Source: Rhodoferax sp. | Lineage (GTDB): Bacteria > Pseudomonadota > Gammaproteobacteria > Burkholderiales > Burkholderiaceae_C | DNA length: 64,000 nucleotides | Direction of reading: 5' to 3' | NCBI RefSeq assembly: GCF_028715765.1 | Contig: NZ_JAQURE010000001.1 | Location: 62,001 to 126,000 of the forward strand | Shown here: positions 43,133 through 52,661 of the stretch, piece after piece | Layout of the letters: each line of letters starts with the position of its first letter | How positions within the stretch are numbered: the first letter of the stretch is position 1 | The notes under the pieces: model-generated | Database searches by the model: none | What the model was told of the DNA's origin: nothing | The model's input: only the letters and a program-made list of their open reading frames with translations | Program-made: the position numbers and the translations under genes

Positions 43133-44656
43133 ATGACACAAGCGCTTTCAACCCAAGCCGTGGTCGCTGTCATTGGCGCGGGCGCCATGGGGGCCGGTAT
43201 TGCCCAGGTGGCGGCCACCGCCGGGCACACCGTCAAGCTGCTCGACAACCGCCCTGGCGCTGCGGTTCAAGCGATTGACGGCATTTGCGCCCAGTTTGAA
43301 AAATTGGCGGCCAAAGGCAAGCTCACATTGGAGGCGGCTCAGGCGGCAGGCGCGCGCCTGCAGGCGGCCGAACAAGTGGCTGACCTGGCTGATGCGGCCC
43401 TGGTGGTGGAAGCCATTGTGGAAAATTTGCAGGTCAAGCAAACGCTGTTCAAAGAGCTGGAAGCCGTGGTGTCTGAGGCCTGCATTCTGGCCAGCAACAC
43501 CTCGTCGATTTCCATCACCGCCATTGGCGCGGCGCTGAAACACCCACAACGCCTGGCAGGGCTGCACTTTTTCAACCCAGCCCCGCTGATGGCGCTGGTC
43601 GAGGTGGTGTCCGGCCTGGCGACCGAGCGGGACGTGGCCAACACCTTGTTTGCCACGGCTGCCGCCTGGGGCAAAACCCCGGTGCACGCCAAGTCCACGC
43701 CCGGTTTCATCGTCAACCGTGTCGCGCGCCCGTATTACGCCGAAGCCTTGCGCGTGTTGACCGAGGGCGGGGCCGATTGCGCCACGCTCGATGCGTGTTG
43801 CCGCGAGGCCGGTGGCTTTCGCATGGGGCCGTTTGAGCTGATGGACATGATTGGCCATGACGTCAATTTTGCCGTGACCAACTCGGTCTGGCGCGCGTTT
43901 TTCAATGACCCACGCTTTTTGCCCTCATTGGTGCAACAAGAGATGGTCGATGCCGGTTTTCTGGGCAAAAAATCGGGCCGGGGTTTTTACAACTACCAGG
44001 ACGGCGCCAGCAAACCGCTGCCCGACAGCGTGCCAGCGCAAGACCTGCCCCATGACATCGTGGTGTATGGGCCATCTGCCGCGGCCCGTGCGCTGGCAAC
44101 GCGCTTGCAAACCCACAACGTCAGCTTCACCCAAGCGCAGGCGATGGGCGACGCGCTGGCCACTGCGGGCGGCGCCACCCTGCGCGTGACCGATGGCCGC
44201 AGCGCCACCCGCTGCGCCTTTGACACCCACACGCCCAACACCGTGCTGATCGATTTGGCGCTGGACTATGCCAAAGCCACCCGGCTGGCCGTGAGTGTGG
44301 CCGCCCAATGCGACAGCGCGGCCGCCCACAGCGCCATGGGTCTGCTGCAAGCAGCAGGGTTTGCCGTGTCGCAGCTGCAAGACATCCCCGGCCTGATCGT
44401 CATGCGCACGGTGGCCATGCTGGCCAATGAGGCAGCGGATGCCGTCAACCAGGGCGTGTGTGACGCAGCCGCGGTGGACACCGCCATGCGCCTGGGTGTC
44501 AATTACCCGTGTGGCCCGCTGGCCTGGGCCAACGCCATGGGTTTGCCACAAGTCAGCACCGTGCTGGCTCATCTGGCGCAAACCTATGGCGAAGACCGCT
44601 ACCGCACCTCGCCCCTGATTCAACAGCAACTTTATGCCGCAAAGGTGTTTTCATGA
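43133..44656 (+). CDS. paaH: 3-hydroxyadipyl-CoA dehydrogenase PaaH
   Basis: 507 aa NAD-dependent 3-hydroxyacyl-CoA dehydrogenase with the duplicated C-terminal domain of the PaaH type. It has the Rossmann motif VIGAGAMGAGIAQVAATAG, SSISITAIG, LHFFNPAPLMALVEVV with the catalytic His, and two helical domains (NRVARPYYAEALRVL and MRTVAMLANEAADAVN). It oxidises 3-hydroxyadipyl-CoA. Overlaps paaI by 4 bp. Confidence 0.94.
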   Translation: MTQALSTQAVVAVIGAGAMGAGIAQVAATAGHTVKLLDNRPGAAVQAIDGICAQFEKLAAKGKLTLEAAQAAGARLQAAEQVADLADAALVVEAIVENLQVKQTLFKELEAVVSEACILASNTSSISITAIGAALKHPQRLAGLHFFNPAPLMALVEVVSGLATERDVANTLFATAAAWGKTPVHAKSTPGFIVNRVARPYYAEALRVLTEGGADCATLDACCREAGGFRMGPFELMDMIGHDVNFAVTNSVWRAFFNDPRFLPSLVQQEMVDAGFLGKKSGRGFYNYQDGASKPLPDSVPAQDLPHDIVVYGPSAAARALATRLQTHNVSFTQAQAMGDALATAGGATLRVTDGRSATRCAFDTHTPNTVLIDLALDYAKATRLAVSVAAQCDSAAAHSAMGLLQAAGFAVSQLQDIPGLIVMRTVAMLANEAADAVNQGVCDAAAVDTAMRLGVNYPCGPLAWANAMGLPQVSTVLAHLAQTYGEDRYRTSPLIQQQLYAAKVFS

Positions 44657-45117
44657 CCGATTCATACGCCAACCCGCAAGCACTGGCTGATGCCGTGACC
44701 CAGGCCATGTGGTCGCGCGACCATGCTGCCCAAGGCCTGGCCCTGCAAATGCTCAGCGTCAAACCGGGCTACGCTCTGTTGGCCATGTCAGTGCGTGGCG
44801 ACATGGTCAACGGGCACGGCATTTGTCACGGCGGTTTCATGTTCGCCCTGGCCGACACAGCCTTTGCCTACGCCTGCAACAGCTACAACCAGAACACCGT
44901 GGCCTCAAGTTGCAACATCGACTTTCTGGCACCCGCACGCGAAGGCGATGTGCTGGAAGCCGAAGCGGTGGAGCGCTCGCTGTCGGGCCGCACCGGTGTC
45001 TATGACATCACGGTGCGCACCCGCAGCGGCAAAACCATTGCCTTGTTTCGCGGGAAAAGCTACCGTATCAAAGGCGAGGTGATTGCCGGCTTTGAACAAG
45101 CCGATGCCAGCGCCTGA
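44653..45117 (+). CDS. paaI: Hydroxyphenylacetyl-CoA thioesterase PaaI
   Basis: 154 aa hotdog-fold thioesterase. It carries the PaaI signature VNGHGICHGGFMFALADTAF with the catalytic Asp/Gly region, then CNIDFLAPAREGDVL. It frees CoA from dead-end or inhibitory acyl-CoAs in the pathway. The ATG at 44653 overlaps the paaH stop (ATGA). A long in-frame extension upstream overlaps paaH and is rejected. Confidence 0.94.
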   Translation: MTDSYANPQALADAVTQAMWSRDHAAQGLALQMLSVKPGYALLAMSVRGDMVNGHGICHGGFMFALADTAFAYACNSYNQNTVASSCNIDFLAPAREGDVLEAEAVERSLSGRTGVYDITVRTRSGKTIALFRGKSYRIKGEVIAGFEQADASA

Positions 45118-45176
45118 GCTGCCGCCACGCGGCACCCGATTCACATCACAACACATCCAAACCCGAGGAGACTGAC

Positions 45177-46502
45177 ATGACCGCCAAACACCCCCAGCCC
45201 GGTGAACTCGACCCCATTGAAACCGCCAGCCGCGACGAAATCAGCGCCTTGCAACTGCAGCGCCTGAAGTGGTCACTGCAACACGCCTACGACAACGTGC
45301 CGTTTCACAAGGCCGCTTTTGATGCCAAGGGGGTGCACCCGAGCGACCTGAAAACCCTGGCCGACCTGGCCCGGTTTCCGTTCATGACCAAAACCGCCCT
45401 GCGCGACCACTACCCGTTTGGCCTGTTTGCCGTGCCGCAAAACAAGGTGGCGCGGCTGCATGCCTCCAGCGGCACCACCGGCAAATCCATTGTGGTCGGC
45501 TACACGCTCAAAGACATTGACAACTGGGCCAACCTGGTGGCGCGCTCGATTCGCGCCGCCGGTGGCCGCGCCGGCGACATGTTGCACAACGCCTACGGCT
45601 ACGGCATGTTCACCGGCGGCCTGGGCGCGCACTACGGCGCCGAGCGGCTGGGTTGCACGGTGGTGCCGATGTCGGGTGGCCAGACTGAAAAGCAGGTTCA
45701 GCAGATCATTGACTTCCAGCCGCAAATCATCATGGTCACACCCAGTTATTCGCTGGTGATTGCCGAAGAGTTTGAGCGCCAAGGCATCACGCCGGAGCAG
45801 ATTTCACTGAAGATCGGCATCTTCGGCGCGGAGCCCTGGGGCGAGGGCATGCGCGCTGAAATCGAACGCAAACTGGGGCTGGATGCCATCGACATCTACG
45901 GCTTGACCGAGGTCATGGGCCCAGGCGTGGCGTGTGAGTGTATCGAGTCCAAAGACGGCCCGGTGATCTGGGAAGACCATTTCTACCCCGAAGTCATCAA
46001 CCCGGAAACCGGCGAAGTGGTGGCCGATGGCGAAGACGGCGAACTGGTGTTCACGTCCCTCACCAAAGAGGCTTTCCCGGTGATTCGTTACCGCACCCGC
46101 GACCTGACGCGCCTGCTGCCGCCCACCTCACGGGCGTTCCGGCGCATGGGCAAGATCACCGGGCGCAGTGACGACATGCTGATCGTGCGTGGTGTGAATG
46201 TGTTTCCGACGCAAATCGAAGAACAAATATTGCGCGACAAGCGGCTCTCAGGCAATTACCAGATTCAGCTCAGCCGCGACGGCCACCTGGACAACGTGGA
46301 AGTGCGTTGTGAGCTGCAACGCGAAGCGGCGGCACAGCTGTCCCCGGCGGATGTGGCGCTGGTTGCCAGAGAGCTGCAACACCACATCAAAACCATCATC
46401 GGCATCACCACCAAGGTCAGCGTGCTACCCCCTGAGGCGATACCGCGCACGCTGGTAGGCAAAGCGCGCCGGGTGATTGACGAGCGGCCCAAACAGCTGT
46501 GA
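45177..46502 (+). CDS. paaK: Phenylacetate-CoA ligase PaaK
   Basis: 441 aa AMP-forming ligase that activates phenylacetate to phenylacetyl-CoA. The P-loop is HASSGTTGKSIVVGYT, the family motif is DIYGLTEVMGPGVA, and the C-terminal hinge motif is GRSDDMLIVRGVNVFPTQ. First step of the pathway. SD GAGGAG precedes the ATG. The gap to paaI is about 60 bp. Confidence 0.96.
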   Translation: MTAKHPQPGELDPIETASRDEISALQLQRLKWSLQHAYDNVPFHKAAFDAKGVHPSDLKTLADLARFPFMTKTALRDHYPFGLFAVPQNKVARLHASSGTTGKSIVVGYTLKDIDNWANLVARSIRAAGGRAGDMLHNAYGYGMFTGGLGAHYGAERLGCTVVPMSGGQTEKQVQQIIDFQPQIIMVTPSYSLVIAEEFERQGITPEQISLKIGIFGAEPWGEGMRAEIERKLGLDAIDIYGLTEVMGPGVACECIESKDGPVIWEDHFYPEVINPETGEVVADGEDGELVFTSLTKEAFPVIRYRTRDLTRLLPPTSRAFRRMGKITGRSDDMLIVRGVNVFPTQIEEQILRDKRLSGNYQIQLSRDGHLDNVEVRCELQREAAAQLSPADVALVARELQHHIKTIIGITTKVSVLPPEAIPRTLVGKARRVIDERPKQL

Positions 46503-46516
46503 GCCTCCTTACCACA

Positions 46517-46580
46517 GTTTTATAAGCCTTTTAGTGCTCTAGCCCTTATGAAATAAGCGTGAGTAGCTATTATTTTTGAT
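46517..46580. repeat. Dispersed Comamonadaceae-type repeat between paaK and paaJ
   Basis: TAGTGCTCTAGCCCTTATGA followed by AATAAGCGTGAGTAGCTATTATTTTT is a clear copy of the repeat, within a 106 bp gap between two same-strand paa genes. Confidence 0.6.
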
Positions 46581-46608
46581 TAACAGGACGTGACTTGTCA
46601 CGCAACGT

Positions 46609-47814
46609 ATGACCGAAGCCTTTATTTGCGATGCCATTCGCACCCCGATTGGCCGCTACGGCGGTGCGCTGGCCAGTGTGCGCGCCGACGACCTGGCCGC
46701 CATCCCGCTCAAAGCCCTGATGGCGCGCAACCCCCAGGTCAACTGGGCCAGCGTGGACGACATCATCTATGGCTGTGCCAACCAGGCCGGTGAAGACAAC
46801 CGCAACGTGGCGCGCATGGCGGGCTTGTTGGCGGGCCTGCCGGTAGAAGTGCCGGGCACCACCGTGAACCGGCTCTGTGGCTCATCGATGGATGCCGTGG
46901 GCATGGCGGCACGCGCCATCAAGTCGGGTGAGACCGATTTGATGATTGTCGGTGGTGTGGAAAGCATGTCGCGTGCGCCCTTTGTCATGGCCAAGGCCGA
47001 GTCGGCCTGGTCGCGCAGTGCCGCCATGTTTGACACCACCATTGGCTGGCGCTTTCCCAACCCGCTGATGAAGCAGCTGTACGACACGCACTCCATGCCG
47101 CAAACAGCCGACAACGTGGCCGCCGACTTTCACATCTCGCGCGCCGACCAGGATGCCTTTGCGCTGCGCTCGCAGCAGCGCTGGGCGGCTGCCCACGCGG
47201 CCGGGCGCTTTGCTGATGAGCTGGTGCCGGTGCACATCGCGCGCAAAAAAGCTGACCCGCTGGTGGTGGACACCGACGAACACCCCCGCCCCGAAACCAC
47301 GCTGGCCATGCTGGCCAAGCTCAAGGGGGTCAACGGCCCCGAGCTAAGCGTGACGGCCGGCAACTCCTCCGGCGTGAACGATGGTGCCTGCGCGCTGTTG
47401 CTGGCCAACGAAGCCACTGCCCGCGCCAACGGATTGACCCCGCGCGCCCGCATTGTGGCCATGGCAGCCGCTGGCGTGGCCCCGCGCATCATGGGGTTTG
47501 GCCCGGCCCCGGCCGTGCGCAAGGTGCTGGCCAAAGCAGGTTTGACGCTGGCGCAGATGGACGTGATTGAACTCAATGAAGCCTTTGCCGCGCAAAGTTT
47601 GGCGGTCTTGCGTGACCTCGGTTTGCGGGACGACGAGGAAAAAGTCAACCCCAATGGCGGCGCCATTGCCATGGGTCATCCTTTGGGCATGAGCGGTGGC
47701 CGTTTGGTGACCACCGCCATGGTTGAACTGGCACGGCGTGGCGGGCGTTATGCGCTTTGCACGATGTGTATTGGTGTGGGGCAAGGCATTGCCCTGGTGA
47801 TAGAGCGCGTGTGA
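46609..47814 (+). CDS. paaJ: 3-oxoadipyl-CoA / 3-oxo-5,6-dehydrosuberyl-CoA thiolase PaaJ
   Basis: 401 aa thiolase. The nucleophilic Cys is in TVNRLCGSSMDAVGMAARAI, the His motif is NPNGGAIAMGHPLGMSGGR, and the C-terminal Cys is in ALCTMCIGVGQGIALV. Start MTEAFICDAIRTPIGRYGG is diagnostic of the PaaJ/PcaF group. Releases acetyl-CoA and succinyl-CoA at the end of the pathway. Confidence 0.95.
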   Translation: MTEAFICDAIRTPIGRYGGALASVRADDLAAIPLKALMARNPQVNWASVDDIIYGCANQAGEDNRNVARMAGLLAGLPVEVPGTTVNRLCGSSMDAVGMAARAIKSGETDLMIVGGVESMSRAPFVMAKAESAWSRSAAMFDTTIGWRFPNPLMKQLYDTHSMPQTADNVAADFHISRADQDAFALRSQQRWAAAHAAGRFADELVPVHIARKKADPLVVDTDEHPRPETTLAMLAKLKGVNGPELSVTAGNSSGVNDGACALLLANEATARANGLTPRARIVAMAAAGVAPRIMGFGPAPAVRKVLAKAGLTLAQMDVIELNEAFAAQSLAVLRDLGLRDDEEKVNPNGGAIAMGHPLGMSGGRLVTTAMVELARRGGRYALCTMCIGVGQGIALVIERV

Positions 47815-47860
47815 TCCGGCAACGGAATGAAAATTTTTTAACCCTGTAGGAGACAAAACC

Positions 47861-49006
47861 ATGAAATTCAAACTGAAACAACTCGCTGTGGGTGCCGCTT
47901 TGGCGGTGGGCACATTGGCCGCCATGGCCGCTGACACGATCAAAATCGGCTCGGTGCTGTCGGTCACCGGCCCGGCGGCATTTTTGGGTGACCCAGAGCT
48001 GAAAACCCTGCAGATGTACGTGGAAGACATCAACAAAAAAGGCGGCGTGATTGGCCGTCAGCTGGAACTGGTGCATTACGACGACGGCAGTGACGCCAGC
48101 AAAGCCAACGGTTTTGGCAAACGCCTGATTGACGACGACAAGGTCGACATCATCGTCGGCGGCACCACCACCGGCGCCACCATGTCGATGGCGCCGCTGG
48201 TTGAAAAAGCCGGTGTGCCCTTTATCTCGCTGGCCGGTGCCGTGGTGATTGTGGAGCCGGTGAAAAAATGGATTTTCAAAACCCCCCACACCGACCGCAT
48301 GGCGGCTGAAAAAGTGTTTGAAGACATGAAAAAACATGGCATCACCAAAGTGGCGCTGTTTTCCGAGACCAGTGGTTTTGGCCAGTCCGGCAAAAAGGAA
48401 ACCATGGGTGTGGCTTCCAAGTACGGCATTGACCTGGTAGCCAACGAAACCTATGGCCCCAAGGACACCGACATGAGCCCGCAACTGACCAAAATCCGCA
48501 ACACCGCTGGCGTGCAAGCCGTGTTCATTTTTGGCCTGGGCCAGGGCCCGGCGATTGCCACCAAAGGCTACAAACAATTGGGCATGACATTGCCGCTGTA
48601 CCACGCCCACGGTGTCGCCTCTGAAGAGTTCATCAAGCTGTCTGGCCCAGCAGCCGAGGGGGTGCGCCTGCCCGCTGCGGCGTTGCTGGTGGCTGACAAA
48701 CTGGCCGCCAACGACCCGCAAAAGCCCGTGGCCCAAGGCTACGCCAATGCCTTCAAAGCAAAGTGGAAAACCGATGTCTCCACTTTTGGTGGCCATGCCT
48801 ATGACGGCCTGATGCTGGCCGTGGATGCCATCAAACGCGCCGGCAGCACCGACAAGGCCAAGGTGCGCGATGCGATTGAAGCCACCAAGGGTTTTGTCGG
48901 CACTGGCGGCTTGGTCAACATGTCGGCCACCGACCACATGGGTCTGGATTTGTCGGCCTTCAAGATGCTGGAAATCAAGGGCGGCGACTGGACGCTGGCC
49001 AAGTAA
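47861..49006 (+). CDS. livK: Periplasmic binding protein of the Liv/HAAT transporter
   Basis: 381 aa. Signal peptide MKFKLKQLAVGAALAVGTLA cleaved near AMAAD, then type I periplasmic binding fold: IKIGSVLSVTGPAAFLGDPE, GGVIGRQLELVHYDDGSDAS, DIIVGGTTTGATMSMAPLVE. It is likely the partner of the LivHMGF proteins encoded at 31.9-35.8 kb, placed inside the paa genes. Context suggests it binds phenylacetate or a related aromatic acid. Confidence 0.9.
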   Translation: MKFKLKQLAVGAALAVGTLAAMAADTIKIGSVLSVTGPAAFLGDPELKTLQMYVEDINKKGGVIGRQLELVHYDDGSDASKANGFGKRLIDDDKVDIIVGGTTTGATMSMAPLVEKAGVPFISLAGAVVIVEPVKKWIFKTPHTDRMAAEKVFEDMKKHGITKVALFSETSGFGQSGKKETMGVASKYGIDLVANETYGPKDTDMSPQLTKIRNTAGVQAVFIFGLGQGPAIATKGYKQLGMTLPLYHAHGVASEEFIKLSGPAAEGVRLPAAALLVADKLAANDPQKPVAQGYANAFKAKWKTDVSTFGGHAYDGLMLAVDAIKRAGSTDKAKVRDAIEATKGFVGTGGLVNMSATDHMGLDLSAFKMLEIKGGDWTLAK

Positions 49007-49090
49007 GGGCGACAGGTACAAGCCAACGCCCCATGCGTTGGCTTGCCGTTGCCACCCCGGTCGCCAGCCATCACACTCCTGAAAAAAATC

Positions 49091-49876
49091 ATGTTTGACA
49101 CCCTTGCCATTGAACGACACCACAAGGTCGCCACGATCTGGATGAACCGCCCGGAAGTGCTCAACGCCTTCAACGAGCAGCTCATTGACGACCTGCAACA
49201 AGCCTGCCTGCAGCTCGACGCTGACACCCGCGTGCGCGTGGTGGTGCTGGCTGGACGCGGCAAACATTTTTCAGCCGGGGCCGACCTGAACTGGATGCGT
49301 CGCGCGGCTCAGGGCAGTGAGGCTGACAACCTGGCCGACGCGCGTCGCTTTGCCAGGATGCTGCGCACGCTCTCAGGCATGCGCAAACCGACCATTGCCC
49401 GCATTCAAGGCGCGGCCTTGGGTGGCGGCACCGGGCTGGCCGCCGCCTGCGACATGGCAGTGGCAAGCGTTGATGCGGTGTTTTCCACCTCAGAGGTCAA
49501 GTTCGGCATCATTCCGGCGGTGATCAGCCCCTATGTGCTGCGCGCCATCGGGCCACGTCACGCGTTGCGCTACTTTCAGAGTGCCGAGCGCATCTCGGCA
49601 GAGCGCGCGCTGGCCATTGGCCTGATCAACGAGGTGGCGCCGCAGGAGGGGCTCGATGCCGTGTTGGCCAGCTTGATTGAGCCGCTGCTGGCCGGTGCGC
49701 CGTCTGCGCAAACGGCAGCCAAGGAACTGATTGCCGCCGTGCAAGGTCAGCCCATTGACGATGTCATCACCGAGGCCACCGCCCAGCGCATTGCGGCGCA
49801 GCGCGCCACCGCTGAAGGGCGCGACGGCGTGGCCGCGTTTCTGGACAAGCGCCCACCAGCGTGGCTGGCCAATTAG
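49091..49876 (+). CDS. Enoyl-CoA hydratase (LiuC/PaaF-like)
   Basis: 261 aa crotonase. Motifs RGKHFSAGADLNWMRRAA and IQGAALGGGTGLAAACDMAV form the oxyanion hole, and FSTSEVKFGIIPAVISPYV holds the catalytic region. The SAGADLNWM motif is more typical of methylglutaconyl-CoA hydratases (LiuC). The cluster otherwise lacks PaaF, so this protein probably hydrates 2,3-dehydroadipyl-CoA. The ATG at 49091 starts MFDTLAIERHH; an upstream in-frame extension is not family-like. Confidence 0.83.
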   Translation: MFDTLAIERHHKVATIWMNRPEVLNAFNEQLIDDLQQACLQLDADTRVRVVVLAGRGKHFSAGADLNWMRRAAQGSEADNLADARRFARMLRTLSGMRKPTIARIQGAALGGGTGLAAACDMAVASVDAVFSTSEVKFGIIPAVISPYVLRAIGPRHALRYFQSAERISAERALAIGLINEVAPQEGLDAVLASLIEPLLAGAPSAQTAAKELIAAVQGQPIDDVITEATAQRIAAQRATAEGRDGVAAFLDKRPPAWLAN

Positions 49877-49903
49877 TTATGTTTAACCCAAGGAGTCACA
49901 CTT

Positions 49904-50920
49904 ATGTACACGCAATCGTTCAACGTGCAGGAGACCCCCGGCCAGAAAAAAGCGGCCAAACCGGCGGCCCTGGAAAACCCCGAGTTTCAGGCGCGTTTTG
50001 ATGCCAAGGTGTCTGCCGACGGCAAAATTGAGCCGCAAGACTGGATGCCCGAGGCCTACCGCAAAACCCTGCTGCGCCAGATCAGCCAGCACGCCCACAG
50101 CGAAATTGTCGGCATGCTGCCCGAGGGCAACTGGATCAGCCGCGCCCCCAGCCTCAAGCGCAAGGCGATCCTGATTGCCAAGGTGCAAGACGAAGGCGGT
50201 CACGGCCTGTACCTGTACAGCGCCGCCGAAACCCTGGGCCAGGGGCGCGACCAGATGCTGGCCGACCTGCACAGCGGCAAAGCCAAATACAGCTCCATCT
50301 TCAACTACCCCACGCTCAACTGGGCTGACGTGGGTGTGGTGGGCTGGCTGGTGGATGGCGCGGCCATCATGAACCAGATTCCGCTGTGCCGCTGCAGCTT
50401 TGGTCCCTACGCCCGCGCCATGATCCGGGTCTGCAAAGAAGAGTCTTTTCATCAGCGCCAGGGCTATGAGGCGCTGCTGGTGATGATGCAAGGCACGGCC
50501 GCGCAAAAAGCCATGGTGCAAGATGCCGTGAACCGCTTCTGGTGGAAGTGCCTGGCCATGTTTGGCCCACCCGATGCCGACAGCCCGCACAGCGCCCAGG
50601 CCATGCACTGGGGCATCAAACGCATCAGCAACGACGACCTGCGGCAGAAGTTCATCGACGCCACCGTGCCACAAGCCCAAGTGCTGGGTGTGACCCTGCC
50701 CGACCCTGATTTGAAATGGAACGAAGCGCGCCAGCACTTTGACTACGGCCAGATTGACTGGGACGAGTTTTGGAGCACCGTCAACGGCAACGGCCCGTGC
50801 AACCGCGAGCGCCTGGCGACCCGCGTCAAAGCCCACAACGATGGCCAATGGGTGCGCGATGCCGCCCTGGCGCACGCCCGCAAACACCAACCCACCCCCC
50901 AACACAAGGAAGCAGCATGA
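49904..50920 (+). CDS. paaA: Phenylacetyl-CoA epoxidase subunit PaaA
   Basis: 338 aa catalytic di-iron subunit of the multicomponent 1,2-epoxidase. Ligand helices show [20 protein letters not shown] (E and ExxH) and [19 protein letters not shown] (second E/ExxH). First gene of paaABCDE; overlaps paaB by 4 bp. Confidence 0.96.
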   Translation: MYTQSFNVQETPGQKKAAKPAALENPEFQARFDAKVSADGKIEPQDWMPEAYRKTLLRQISQHAHSEIVGMLPEGNWISRAPSLKRKAILIAKVQDEGGHGLYLYSAAETLGQGRDQMLADLHSGKAKYSSIFNYPTLNWADVGVVGWLVDGAAIMNQIPLCRCSFGPYARAMIRVCKEESFHQRQGYEALLVMMQGTAAQKAMVQDAVNRFWWKCLAMFGPPDADSPHSAQAMHWGIKRISNDDLRQKFIDATVPQAQVLGVTLPDPDLKWNEARQHFDYGQIDWDEFWSTVNGNGPCNRERLATRVKAHNDGQWVRDAALAHARKHQPTPQHKEAA

Positions 50921-51243
50921 GCACCCCAACCCCTCAAACCAAAGAAGTCGGCGCACCGGCGCTCAAAGACTGGCCGCTCTGGGAAGTTTTTGTGCGCAGC
51001 AAACAAGGTCTGGAGCACAAACACTGCGGCAGCCTGCACGCCAGCGACGCACAACACGCCCTGCAAATGGCACGCGATGTCTACACCCGCCGCCAGGAAG
51101 GCGTGAGCATCTGGGTGGTGCCGAGCAAAAACATCACGGCAAGTGCACCCGAAGACAAAGATTCGATGTTTGAGCCAGCCGCCGACAAGATCTACCGCCA
51201 CCCCACTTTTTATGACATTCCTGACGAAGTGGGGCACATGTGA
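50917..51243 (+). CDS. paaB: Phenylacetyl-CoA epoxidase subunit PaaB
   Basis: 108 aa. [20 protein letters not shown] and [20 protein letters not shown] are the PaaB signature. It is a small bridging subunit of the epoxidase. The ATG at 50917 is chosen by the paaA overlap; a longer frame opening at 50770 lies inside paaA. The stop TGA shares one base with the paaC ATG. Confidence 0.95.
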   Translation: MSTPTPQTKEVGAPALKDWPLWEVFVRSKQGLEHKHCGSLHASDAQHALQMARDVYTRRQEGVSIWVVPSKNITASAPEDKDSMFEPAADKIYRHPTFYDIPDEVGHM

Positions 51244-52031
51244 TGGCCGCCTATTTTCAAGACTACCTGCTGCACCTGGCCGACAACGCGCTCATTCTGG
51301 GCCAGCGCAACGCCCAATGGTGCGGCCACGGCCCGGTGCTGGAAGAAGACCTGGCGCTGGCCAACAACAGTCTGGATCTGATCGGCCAGGCCCGCCTGCT
51401 GTACCAGCATGTGGCCACCGTGCGCAAAGACGGCAAGACCAGCGAAGACCTGCTGGCCTATTTCCGCGATGTGCCGGATTTCAAAAACTACACCCTGCTG
51501 GAGCTGCCGCACAGCACCGCGCTGGCTCCCACGGCCAGTGGCGAGCGTGATTACGCGGTGACGATTGGGCGCAACTTTTTGTATAGCGCGCTGATGGTGC
51601 TGGTGTGGGACGGCTTGAGGGCCTCCAGCGACGCACAGCTGGCCGCGATTGCATCCAAGTCGCTCAAGGAAGCCCAATACCACCTGCGCCACGCCCACGA
51701 CTGGCTGCTGCGCCTGGGCGACGGCACCGACACGTCACACGCCAAAATGCAGGCCGCCATTGACCACTTGATGCCCTACACGCAGGAGTTCTGGACACCC
51801 AGCGCCATGGAATCTGCGGTGGCGAAAAGTGGCCAAGGGGTTGATGTGCAGCCACTTCAAGACCCATGGAACGCGCTGGTAGACGACGCGCTGGCAGTGG
51901 CCACGCTCAAGCGCCCGGCGGCCGGGGGCTTTGTCTCCACCGGCAAGAGCGGCGTGCACTCCGAGCACCTGGGTTTTGTGCTGGCCGAGATGCAAAGCCT
52001 GGCCCGGGCGCACCCGGAAGCGGTCTGGTAG
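51243..52031 (+). CDS. paaC: Phenylacetyl-CoA epoxidase subunit PaaC
   Basis: 262 aa structural partner of PaaA with a ferritin-like fold: LHLADNALILGQRNAQWCGH and EEDLALANNSLDLIGQARLL. The later helix SLKEAQYHLRHAHDWLLRLG is diagnostic. ATG 51243 overlaps the paaB stop; the preceding GTG at 51240 is not needed. Confidence 0.95.
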   Translation: MAAYFQDYLLHLADNALILGQRNAQWCGHGPVLEEDLALANNSLDLIGQARLLYQHVATVRKDGKTSEDLLAYFRDVPDFKNYTLLELPHSTALAPTASGERDYAVTIGRNFLYSALMVLVWDGLRASSDAQLAAIASKSLKEAQYHLRHAHDWLLRLGDGTDTSHAKMQAAIDHLMPYTQEFWTPSAMESAVAKSGQGVDVQPLQDPWNALVDDALAVATLKRPAAGGFVSTGKSGVHSEHLGFVLAEMQSLARAHPEAVW

Positions 52032-52061
52032 GCCGTCTGAAAAAGACTTCTGGAAAGTGCC

Positions 52062-52655
52062 ATGTCAACCCCTACCACCCCGAACCAGCTGGCGGCTTTG
52101 AACGTCTTGCCGGATGGCCCAATCGCCCAAAAACAGCCATCAGAACCGTTTTACGCCGTCTGGCAGCTGCTGGAGTCGGTCACCGACCCCGAGATTCCGG
52201 TCGTCAACCTGCGCGAGATGGGCATCTTGCGCGCCGTGCGCCAGACCGCCAGCGGGCTTGAAGTGGTGATCACCCCCACCTACAGCGGCTGCCCGGCCAT
52301 GAGCCAGATGCACGACGATGTGGTGAATGCCCTGGCCAAAGCCGGCATGGCGGCACGGGTGCTGACACAGATTGCGCCCGCTTGGTCCACCGACTGGATG
52401 ACAGCGCAGGGGCGCGAGAAGTTGCGCAGCTACGGCATTGCCCCGCCACATGCCAGCCGCTGCGGCGAGTCGAATGCCAACGTCATCCAGTTTGCTTCCA
52501 AAAACAGAGCTTCCAGCGCACATTTGGCGGTGCTTTGCCCGCAATGCGGCTCACAAAATACAACCGAGACCTCGCACTTTGGTTCGACCGCCTGCAAAGC
52601 GTTGTACCGCTGCCTGGACTGCCTGGAACCCTTTGATTACTTCAAACCATATTGA
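52062..52655 (+). CDS. paaD: Phenylacetate degradation protein PaaD
   Basis: 197 aa. N-terminal MIP18/DUF59 domain (VTDPEIPVVNLREMGILRAV; PTYSGCPAMSQMHDDV) and C-terminal zinc-ribbon-like region CPQCGSQNTTETSHFGSTAC then YRCLDCLEPFDYF. It helps mature the Fe-S or di-iron centres of the epoxidase system. Lies 30 bp after paaC and 6 bp before paaE. Confidence 0.95.
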   Translation: MSTPTTPNQLAALNVLPDGPIAQKQPSEPFYAVWQLLESVTDPEIPVVNLREMGILRAVRQTASGLEVVITPTYSGCPAMSQMHDDVVNALAKAGMAARVLTQIAPAWSTDWMTAQGREKLRSYGIAPPHASRCGESNANVIQFASKNRASSAHLAVLCPQCGSQNTTETSHFGSTACKALYRCLDCLEPFDYFKPY

Positions 52656-52661
52656 GCCATC

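Noticed and set aside
40706-43141. An 811-codon open frame on the minus strand opposite paaN and paaG
   Set aside because: It mirrors two well-identified genes; strong G/C bias at third codon positions removes stops from the antisense frame. Its translation is His/Arg/Gln-rich and resembles no protein family.
47645-49267. A 540-codon minus-strand frame opposite paaJ, livK and the hydratase
   Set aside because: It spans three real genes in antisense; composition is shadow-like.
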